A DNA stretch of 5,347 bases from Asaia bogorensis. Lineage in GTDB: Bacteria > Pseudomonadota > Alphaproteobacteria > Acetobacterales > Acetobacteraceae. The stretch's first letter is position 1, and each line of letters opens with the position of its first letter. Where the stretch lies: positions 1 through 5,347 of the forward strand of contig CAMCZJ010000212.1 of NCBI GenBank assembly GCA_945886995.1, in the 5' to 3' direction. The notes below the pieces were generated by a model that worked only from the letters and a program-made list of their open reading frames with translations, made no database searches and had not been told where the DNA came from. The position numbers were made by a program, and so were the translations under genes. Positions 1 through 5,347 of the stretch are shown here, piece after piece.

Positions 1-1527
1 ACCAATGCGGTGACCGGGCTTTTGGATGCCCTGATGGATTCCGTGCCGGTGATTTGCCTGACCGGCCAGGTGCCGACACATTTGATCGGCAATGATGCCT
101 TCCAGGAAGCCGATACCACCGGCATCACCCGCCCCGCGACCAAGCATAACTATCTGGTCAAGAAATCCGAAGACCTGGCGCGTGTGATGCATGAAGCGTT
201 TTACGTCGCGAAATCCGGCCGCCCCGGCCCGGTGGTGATTGATCTGCCCAAGGATATTTTGATCAACAAGGCACCGTATCGGGAAGCGACCACGCAAAGC
301 CATCGTTCCTATCGCCCGCGCACGGAACCCGATGCCAAGGCAATCCGCGAGGCGGTGCGGCTGCTGAAGCGCGCGCATCGCCCGATTGTCTATGCCGGTG
401 GCGGCGTGATCAATGCCGGGCCGGAAGCATCGCGCCTGCTGCGCGAATTTGTGCGCATGACAGGGATGCCTTGCACGAATACGCTGATGGGACTTGGCGC
501 CTATCCGGCGGGGGACCCGCAATTCCTTGGTATGCTTGGTATGCACGGCACTTATGAAGCCAATCTTGCGATGCATGGCTGCGATGTCATGTTCAATATC
601 GGCGCGCGTTTCGATGACCGTGTGACGGGGCGGCTCAATGCCTTCTCACCAGGGTCGAAGAAGATCCATGCGGATATTGATCCATCCTCCATCAACAAGA
701 ATGTCGCGGTGGATGTGCCGATTGTGGGCGATGCGCGTGCCGTGCTCGCCGCCATGATTGAAGCCTGGAAGGCGGATGAAGCGCCGCAGGATAAGGGCGC
801 CATTGCCGCCTGGTGGCGCCAGATAGATGGCTGGCGCGGCAAGGATTGCTTGCAGTATCGCCAGGAAGGCAAAATCATCAAGCCGCAGCATGCGGTGAAA
901 CGGCTTTATGACATCACCCGCGAATTGGGGCGGGAGACGTTCATCACCACCGAAGTTGGTCAGCACCAGATGTGGGCCGCCCAATATTTCGGCTTTGACA
1001 AGCCCAATCGCTGGATGACCTCGGGCGGGCTTGGCACCATGGGCTATGGCCTGCCGGCGGCGATGGGCGTGCAGATCGCGCATCCGGATGCGCTGGTGAT
1101 TGATATCGCCGGTGAGGCTTCGATCCTGATGAATATTCAGGAAATGGGCACGCTTGCGCAGTATCGGCTGCCGGTGAAGGTGTTCATCCTGAACAATGAA
1201 TATATGGGCATGGTGCGCCAATGGCAGGAATTGCTGCATGGCGGGCGCTATTCCGAAAGCTATTCGGCATCACTTCCGGATTTCGTGAAGCTTGCTGAAA
1301 GCTTCCACGCCGTTGGCATGCGAGCGGAAGGCATTGATGATCTGGACCGTGTGATCAGGGAAATGATCGCGATAGACAAGCCCGTGATCGCGGATATCTG
1401 TGTTGCCAAGGATGAAAACTGCTTCCCCATGATCCCATCAGGTGCGGCGCATAATGAAATGATCCTTGGCCCCGGCCAGGAAGGTGGCGTTGCCGGCGTT
1501 ACCGATGAAGGCAAGGTCCTGGTCTGA
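1..1527 (+). CDS. ilvB: Acetolactate synthase large subunit (5' end outside window)
   Basis: Catalytic subunit of acetohydroxyacid synthase (EC 2.2.1.6), a cytoplasmic ThDP-, Mg- and FAD-dependent enzyme. It condenses two pyruvates to acetolactate, or pyruvate with 2-oxobutyrate, at the first common step of branched-chain amino acid synthesis. The frame is open from base 1 (TNAVTGLLDALMDS), so the GTG at 10 is an internal Val codon, not the start. 508 residues are visible and about 75-95 are missing, including the ThDP-activating Glu region. Counting from the window edge: the end of the N-terminal ThDP domain (to about residue 90, VVIDLPKDI at 78-86); the central FAD-associated domain (about 114-250, with GGG at 133-135 and GARFDDRVTG at 201-210); and the C-terminal ThDP domain (about 300-465, with EVGQHQMW at 318-325, SGGLGTMGYG at 341-350, NN at 398-399 and MVRQWQ at 404-409). 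The metal motif reads GEAS (371-374) rather than the more usual GD[GA]S. ilvN follows after 11 bases. The family is very certain; the choice between ilvB, ilvI and ilvG names is convention. Confidence 0.97.
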   Translation, partial: TNAVTGLLDALMDSVPVICLTGQVPTHLIGNDAFQEADTTGITRPATKHNYLVKKSEDLARVMHEAFYVAKSGRPGPVVIDLPKDILINKAPYREATTQSHRSYRPRTEPDAKAIREAVRLLKRAHRPIVYAGGGVINAGPEASRLLREFVRMTGMPCTNTLMGLGAYPAGDPQFLGMLGMHGTYEANLAMHGCDVMFNIGARFDDRVTGRLNAFSPGSKKIHADIDPSSINKNVAVDVPIVGDARAVLAAMIEAWKADEAPQDKGAIAAWWRQIDGWRGKDCLQYRQEGKIIKPQHAVKRLYDITRELGRETFITTEVGQHQMWAAQYFGFDKPNRWMTSGGLGTMGYGLPAAMGVQIAHPDALVIDIAGEASILMNIQEMGTLAQYRLPVKVFILNNEYMGMVRQWQELLHGGRYSESYSASLPDFVKLAESFHAVGMRAEGIDDLDRVIREMIAIDKPVIADICVAKDENCFPMIPSGAAHNEMILGPGQEGGVAGVTDEGKVLV

Positions 1528-1531
1528 GGAG
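1526..1531 (+). promoter_or_regulatory. Ribosome binding site of ilvN
   Basis: GAGGAG lies 7 bases before the ATG at 1539 and overlaps the TGA stop of the large subunit gene. It is the clearest Shine-Dalgarno match in the window. It fixes the ilvN start over the later in-frame ATG (codon 4) and suggests that ribosomes finishing ilvB can reinitiate on ilvN. Confidence 0.8.
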
Positions 1532-1538
1532 TACTACA

Positions 1539-2060
1539 ATGTCTGAAATGAAAAACGGCGAACGCGCCGCGACCATTGCTGTGCTGGTTGAGAACGAAGC
1601 GGGCGTGCTGGCGCGCGTGATCGGCCTATTCTCCGGCCGCGGCTATAATATTGATAGCCTGACTGTGGCGCCGGTGGATGAAACCGGGCGGATTTCGCGC
1701 ATCACCGTGGTCACCAGCGGCACGGATATGGTGATCGAGCAGATCAAGGCGCAGTTGGATAGGCTGGTGCCGGTGCATAAGGTCTCGGACCTGACGGTTG
1801 AAGGCCCGCATCTGACGCGCGAATTGGCGCTGATCAAGGTGGTGGGCCGGGGTGAAAGCCGCATGGAAGTGCTGCGGCTTGCGGATGCCTTCCGCGCGCG
1901 CGTGGTGGACGCCACCACGGAAAGCTTCGTGCTTGAGATGACCGGCAATGGCGACAAGATTGATGCCTTTGTAGCACTCATGCGCCCGATTGGCCTTGCC
2001 GAGGTTTCACGCACCGGCGCCGTTGCCATTGCGCGCGGGCCCAAGGGGATCATGGAATAG
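1539..2060 (+). CDS. ilvN: Acetolactate synthase small (regulatory) subunit
   Basis: Regulatory subunit of acetohydroxyacid synthase. In this family it binds the large subunit, raises its activity and confers feedback inhibition by valine. The 173 residues hold an N-terminal ACT domain (about 11-85) and the small-subunit C-terminal domain (about 90-166). In the ACT domain VENEAGVLARV aligns with the E. coli IlvH effector loop. Asn19 and Gly22 correspond to IlvH Asn11 and Gly14, the valine-site residues, so feedback sensitivity is expected though not shown. FSGRGYNIDSLTVAP (31-45) is the strongly conserved family stretch. The protein is about 8-10 residues longer at the N-terminus than E. coli IlvH. 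The start is set by GAGGAG seven bases upstream. It sits 11 bases behind the large subunit gene and 5 bases before the transporter gene, so it is almost surely cotranscribed with both. It is a long-type small subunit (IlvH-like), not a short IlvM. Confidence 0.97.
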   Translation: MSEMKNGERAATIAVLVENEAGVLARVIGLFSGRGYNIDSLTVAPVDETGRISRITVVTSGTDMVIEQIKAQLDRLVPVHKVSDLTVEGPHLTRELALIKVVGRGESRMEVLRLADAFRARVVDATTESFVLEMTGNGDKIDAFVALMRPIGLAEVSRTGAVAIARGPKGIME

Positions 2061-2065
2061 CGCCA

Positions 2066-3331
2066 ATGGCGCCGCGCCCAGGCCCGACCAAGGCTTTCGC
2101 CTGGGCGCTTTATGATTGGGCCAATAGCGGCTTTCCGACGGTGGTTTCCACCTTCGTCATCGCCGCCTATTTCACGCAAGGTATTGCGCCAGACCCGGTG
2201 ACGGGCCAGGCGCAATGGGGCTGGATGCAGACGCTGGCGGCCTTTGCCATCGCGTTGCTTTCGCCATTGTTGGGTGCCATCGCCGATCAGGGCCGGCGCC
2301 GCCGCGCCATGCTGGCGATATGCACGCTGCTTACCGCCATATTCACCGCGCTGATCTGGTTCGCGCGGCCCGATCCTGCCGATGCGCTTTACGCGCTGAT
2401 CTGCATTGGCCTTGCCACCATCGCCTTTGAATTGGGCACGGTGTTCTACAACGCCATGCTGCCCGGCCTGGTGCCCGAGGAACGCATGGGCCGGCTTTCG
2501 GGCCTGGCCTGGGGCCTTGGCTATGCGGGTGGGCTCGCCTGCCTATTGCTGGCGCTGGTGCTGTTCATCCAACCCAATCCTTCGCCCTTCGGGCTTGATC
2601 GTGACGCGGCCGAGCATGTGCGTGCCACGGCGCTATTGGTGGCTGCCTGGATCATCGTGTTCGGTTGGCCGGTACTGCTGGCCCTGCCCGATCCTGCCGG
2701 GCCGCGGCCAAGCCTGGTTCAGGCCATGCGCGCCGGGCTGGTCGAGGCACTTCATATCCTGCGCGGGCTGCCGCGCCGCCCCGCCATGGCGCGGTTTCTG
2801 ATCGCGCGGCTTTTCTACACCGATGGGCTCAATACGCTGTTTGCCTTTGGCGCGATTTACGCTGCCGGCGTGCATGGCATGGGGTTCGAGGAGATTCTGC
2901 TGTTTGGCATTGCCATGAATGTCACAGCAGGGCTGGGCGCCGCGGGTTTTGGGCTGATTGAGGATCGGCTCGGCGCCAAGACCACGATCCTCGTAGCCCT
3001 TGGCGCCATGATTGTGCTGGGCAGTCTTTTGCTGCTGAGCAATGACAAGACACTGTTCTGGGCACTAGCCATGTCGCTTGGGTTGTTCATGGGGCCGGCC
3101 CAGGCGGCATCCCGCACGCTGATGGCCCATATGGCCCCGCGCGCGGAAGTGACGGCGCATTTCGGGCTTTTCGCGCTTTCGGGGCGGGTCACGGGCTTCC
3201 TTGGCCCCGCGGCGGTGGCTTTGGTGACGCAGGTCACGGATAGCCAGGCCTGGGGCTTAGCCACGGTGATTGCGTTTCTTGCGCTTGGCGCCGCCATCCT
3301 GGCGCCCTTGCGCGTAGTGCGGCATGGCTAA
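2066..3331 (+). CDS. MFS transporter, UMF1/Atg22-like family
   Basis: A 421-residue integral inner-membrane protein with many long hydrophobic stretches, consistent with about 12 transmembrane helices; I did not run a topology prediction. Family marks are YDWANS at residues 16-21 just before helix 1; an MFS motif A-like loop GAIADQGRRRR (70-80) after helix 2; FYNAMLPGLVPEERMGRLSG in the first half; RLFYTDGLNT (248-257) in the second half; and EDRLGAK (299-305) as the second motif A-like loop. This combination is typical of the UMF1 group (Atg22-like, MFS_1-related). Substrates of the bacterial members are largely unknown, so none is assigned. The ATG at 2066 follows the ilvN stop by only 5 bases. 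A weak GGA at 2054-2056 inside the last ilvN codons may serve as the ribosome site, suggesting translational coupling. The position behind ilvBN invites a guess at a branched-chain metabolite exporter, but nothing in the protein itself supports that. Confidence 0.9.
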   Translation: MAPRPGPTKAFAWALYDWANSGFPTVVSTFVIAAYFTQGIAPDPVTGQAQWGWMQTLAAFAIALLSPLLGAIADQGRRRRAMLAICTLLTAIFTALIWFARPDPADALYALICIGLATIAFELGTVFYNAMLPGLVPEERMGRLSGLAWGLGYAGGLACLLLALVLFIQPNPSPFGLDRDAAEHVRATALLVAAWIIVFGWPVLLALPDPAGPRPSLVQAMRAGLVEALHILRGLPRRPAMARFLIARLFYTDGLNTLFAFGAIYAAGVHGMGFEEILLFGIAMNVTAGLGAAGFGLIEDRLGAKTTILVALGAMIVLGSLLLLSNDKTLFWALAMSLGLFMGPAQAASRTLMAHMAPRAEVTAHFGLFALSGRVTGFLGPAAVALVTQVTDSQAWGLATVIAFLALGAAILAPLRVVRHG

Positions 3332-3384
3332 ACCGCGCTTCCTTCTGCCATAGTCCCGCCGTGGAGACGTGAAACGATCCGTTC

Positions 3385-5040
3385 ATGGCAGAAGATATAA
3401 GTGAAGCCGCGTGGTCGGCGCTGATGGCTTTGGCCGCAAGGCCGGGGGCTGCCGCCATTCGCCCGCTTTTTGCCGCTGATCCCAATCGCTTTGCGCGGTT
3501 TTCGCAGATGGCCGGCGATGTGCTGCTCGATTTCTCCAAAACCGCAGTTTCTGATGAAGTGCTGAAGGCGCTGCTGGCACTGGCCGAGGCGCGCGATGTC
3601 GCCGGCTTTCGCGCACGGCTTTTTGCGGGTGCGGCGGTCAATGCCACGGAAGGCCGCGCCGCGCTGCATATGGCGCTCCGCGCTGAACCGGGTGATGATT
3701 TCCGCGCGGGCACTGAGGACATCATGCCCGAAATCGTTTCGGTGCGTGCGCGCATGGAAGAATTCACCCGCGCCGTACATGAAGGGCGCATCCTTACAGC
3801 CAAGGGCGAGCGCTTTACCAATGTTCTCAATATCGGCATTGGCGGGTCTGATCTGGGCCCGGCCATGGTGGCGCGCGCCTTATGGACAGATAAGGCACCG
3901 CTGCGCGGGCATTATCTGGCGAATGTGGATGGCCATGCCTGGGCGGAGATGCAGGCCAGGCTTGATCCGGCGCGCACCCTGGTGCTGGTTGCATCCAAAA
4001 CCTTCACCACCCAGGAAACCATGGCGAATGCCGCGTTGGCGCGTGATTGGTTGCGCGAAGCTGTGGGTGAAGCCGGCGCGGCGCAACACATGGCCGCCCT
4101 TTCCACCAATCTTGCCGCGACCGGCGCCTTTGGCATCGCGCCTGAACGTGTCTTCGGCTTTCGCGATTGGGTAGGCGGGCGGTTTTCGCTCTGGAGTGCG
4201 ATTGGGCTTTCGCTGGCGCTGACCCTTGGCTGGGATGCTTTTGCGCGCTTGCTCGCTGGCGCGCGCGTGATGGATCAGCATTTCCGAGACGCACCACTCG
4301 CGCAAAACCTGCCAGTGCTGCTGGCGCTGGTGGAAGCCTGGCATGTGAATGGGCTTGGATATCCAAGCCGCGCCGTGCTGCCGTATGATGAACGCCTCGC
4401 GCGTTTCCCGGCGCATTTGCAGCAATTGGAAATGGAAAGCCTTGGCAAGCGTGTGGCTATCTCCGGCGCGCCGTTGCAGCGCGCTTCCGGCCCCGTTGTG
4501 TTTGGCGAACCCGGCACCAATGCGCAGCATTCTTTCATGCAATTGCTGCATCAGGGCACCATGCCCGTGCCGGTGGATTTCATTCTGGTGGCGCGGCCTG
4601 ATCACGCGCATGCCGACAGCCACCGCAAACTTCTTGCCAATGGGGTCGCGCAGGCTGAAGCGCTGCTGATGGGCAAGGATGAGGCCGCCATCACCGCTGA
4701 GAAGCGCGCCGCTGGCGTGCTGGAGGCTGAGATCGCGCGCCTATTGCCGCATCGGGTGTTTCCGGGTGACCGGCCAAGTGTATCCATGCTGCTGCCGCGG
4801 CTTGATGCCTTCACGCTCGGCCAATTGGTCGCACTTTATGAACACAAGGTCGCGGTGCTCGGCGCGTTATGGGGGATCAATCCCTTTGATCAATGGGGCG
4901 TTGAGCTTGGCAAGCAATTGGCCAGCGCCATCCTGCCGGAACTCAGCGCGGGCGCGCCGCAAAAGCCGCATGATGGGTCAACCGCCGGGCTGCTCAGCCG
5001 GATCGCAACACTTTGGCCGGAAGGGCATGGCAGCGCGTGA
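3385..5040 (+). CDS. pgi: Glucose-6-phosphate isomerase
   Basis: Cytoplasmic enzyme (EC 5.3.1.9) interconverting glucose 6-phosphate and fructose 6-phosphate, linking glycolysis/gluconeogenesis with the pentose phosphate and Entner-Doudoroff routes and with sugar-nucleotide synthesis. The 551 residues match the usual length of the bacterial long form (E. coli, 549). Both SIS domains are present. The phosphate/substrate loop IGIGGSDLGP is at 150-159, family signature 1 (DWVGGRFSLWSAIG) at 261-274, and signature 2 (INPFDQWGVELGK) ends at Lys510. Catalytic residues are Glu351 (in QLEMESLGK), His382 (in NAQHSF) and Lys510, with the same mutual spacing as E. coli Glu355, His386 and Lys514. The enzyme should therefore be active. 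The start at 3385 gives the expected N-terminus (AAWSALMALA). No good Shine-Dalgarno precedes it; the nearest, GGAG at 3363-3366, is 18 bases away. The 53-base gap upstream shows no clear promoter or terminator. The stop overlaps the next gene by 4 bases. Confidence 0.98.
   Translation: MAEDISEAAWSALMALAARPGAAAIRPLFAADPNRFARFSQMAGDVLLDFSKTAVSDEVLKALLALAEARDVAGFRARLFAGAAVNATEGRAALHMALRAEPGDDFRAGTEDIMPEIVSVRARMEEFTRAVHEGRILTAKGERFTNVLNIGIGGSDLGPAMVARALWTDKAPLRGHYLANVDGHAWAEMQARLDPARTLVLVASKTFTTQETMANAALARDWLREAVGEAGAAQHMAALSTNLAATGAFGIAPERVFGFRDWVGGRFSLWSAIGLSLALTLGWDAFARLLAGARVMDQHFRDAPLAQNLPVLLALVEAWHVNGLGYPSRAVLPYDERLARFPAHLQQLEMESLGKRVAISGAPLQRASGPVVFGEPGTNAQHSFMQLLHQGTMPVPVDFILVARPDHAHADSHRKLLANGVAQAEALLMGKDEAAITAEKRAAGVLEAEIARLLPHRVFPGDRPSVSMLLPRLDAFTLGQLVALYEHKVAVLGALWGINPFDQWGVELGKQLASAILPELSAGAPQKPHDGSTAGLLSRIATLWPEGHGSA
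5019..5025 (+). promoter_or_regulatory. Likely ribosome binding site of the MOSC gene
   Basis: GGAAGGG lies inside the last codons of pgi, 11 bases before the GTG at 5037. The spacing is slightly long but usable. It supports the GTG start within the GTGA overlap; I see no ATG in the same frame nearby. Confidence 0.5.
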
Positions 5041-5347
5041 CAGCAGCTTACATCCAAGCCCTTGCCCGCGATGGCGCGCATCGCTTCAGCAAGCAGCCGG
5101 CGGAAAGCCTGAAGCTGCTCACCGGGCTTGGCGTGGAAGGCGATGCGCATGCTGGCGTCACGGTGAAGCATCGCTCCCGCGTGGCGCGTGATCCATCGCA
5201 GCCCAATCTGCGCCAGCTTCATTTGTTGCACGCCGAAATCTTCGACGAACTCGCCCCTCAGGGTTTTGCGCTCAAGCCCGGCGATATCGGGGAGAATGTG
5301 ACCACGCGCGGCATTGACCTGCTCGGGCTTGGCACCGGCACGCGGCT
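5037..5347 (+). CDS. MOSC-domain protein (3' end outside window)
   Basis: The frame opens with GTG at 5037, overlaps the pgi TGA as GTGA, and stays open to the window edge, giving 103 full codons plus two bases. The fragment begins MTAAYIQALARDGAHRFSKQ. It contains GLGVEGDAHAG (30-40), TVKHRSRVARDP (42-53), NLRQLHLLHAEIFDEL (57-72), PGDIGENVTTRGIDL (81-95) and GTGTRL at the edge. This order is characteristic of stand-alone MOSC-domain proteins, a fold shared with the C-terminus of molybdenum cofactor sulfurase and with YiiM. Members often handle sulfur or molybdenum-cofactor-linked chemistry, but the role of most short ones is not known. The visible part has no Cys; the conserved MOSC Cys normally lies nearer the C-terminus and would be beyond this window. 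It has no pathway tie to pgi, but the overlap implies cotranscription. A full length of roughly 150-180 residues would be usual. Confidence 0.9.
   Translation, partial: MTAAYIQALARDGAHRFSKQPAESLKLLTGLGVEGDAHAGVTVKHRSRVARDPSQPNLRQLHLLHAEIFDELAPQGFALKPGDIGENVTTRGIDLLGLGTGTR

Noticed and set aside
10..12. GTG at 10 as the start of the acetolactate synthase gene.
   Set aside because: The frame is open to base 1 and the codons before it (Thr-Asn-Ala) belong to the conserved GATNAVTG-type stretch, so the true start lies left of the window.
526..543. Tandem direct repeat CTTGGTATG twice.
   Set aside because: It encodes Leu-Gly-Met twice within FLGMLGMHGTYEAN, a conserved stretch of acetolactate synthases, so protein conservation explains the repeat.
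646..1239. A 197-codon minus-strand open frame inside ilvB.
   Set aside because: It is the antisense shadow of the conserved FAD and ThDP domains. It has no recognisable domain, no ribosome site that I can see, and no neighbouring minus-strand gene.
1643..2215. A 190-codon minus-strand open frame spanning ilvN and the transporter start.
   Set aside because: It crosses two well-supported plus-strand genes, has a low-complexity Ser/Thr/Arg-rich composition and matches no family I recognise.
3308..3340. Possible inverted repeat (GCGCG ... CGCGC) around the transporter stop as a terminator.
   Set aside because: The arms are only about five bases, the loop is about 20 bases and there is no T-run, so it does not look like an intrinsic terminator.
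3880..4623. A 247-codon open frame on the minus strand inside pgi.
   Set aside because: It lies wholly within a strongly supported pgi gene. Its predicted protein is rich in Arg, His, Gln and Pro with no recognisable domain, as expected from the antisense of a GC-rich, codon-biased gene.
4679..5191. A 170-codon plus-strand open frame over the pgi end and the MOSC gene start.
   Set aside because: It is out of frame with both real genes. The MOSC frame has clear family motifs, whereas this one is Arg/Cys/Trp-rich shadow sequence.

Overview
This is an ordinary housekeeping stretch of a GC-rich bacterial chromosome. All five recognisable genes are on the plus strand and tightly packed. The protein style (large-subunit phrases such as DIAGEAS and LLHGGRYSESY, a UMF1-type transporter, a Rhodospirillales-like Pgi N-terminus) suggests an alphaproteobacterium, possibly Rhodospirillales/Acetobacteraceae. 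That placement is an impression from sequence style and was not tested by a search.

Layout: (1) positions 1-1527 hold the 3' part of the acetolactate synthase large subunit gene (ilvB/ilvI type), cut by the left edge; (2) 1539-2060 is the small regulatory subunit gene (ilvN/ilvH); (3) 2066-3331 is a 421-residue major facilitator transporter of the UMF1/Atg22-like group; (4) 3385-5040 is a complete glucose-6-phosphate isomerase gene (pgi) with all expected catalytic residues; (5) 5037 to the right edge is the start of a MOSC-domain protein gene, overlapping the pgi stop by 4 bases and cut by the window end.

Gene gaps are 11, 5, 53 and -4 bases. ilvB, ilvN and the transporter gene therefore look like one transcription unit, and pgi plus the MOSC gene look translationally coupled. 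The 53-base gap before pgi is the only place for a promoter or terminator inside the window, and I see neither clearly. IlvB and IlvN together form the first committed enzyme of valine, leucine and isoleucine synthesis, with IlvN giving feedback control by valine. Pgi acts in central sugar metabolism and has no obvious pathway link to the others. The transporter and MOSC protein have unknown substrates.

I found no RNA genes, mobile elements, CRISPR arrays, large repeats or convincing novel system. Points worth a second look are modest: a Glu in place of the usual metal-binding Asp of the ThDP motif in IlvB, a transporter sitting directly behind ilvN where ilvC is often found, the pgi-MOSC coupling, and a pgi start without a good ribosome binding site.
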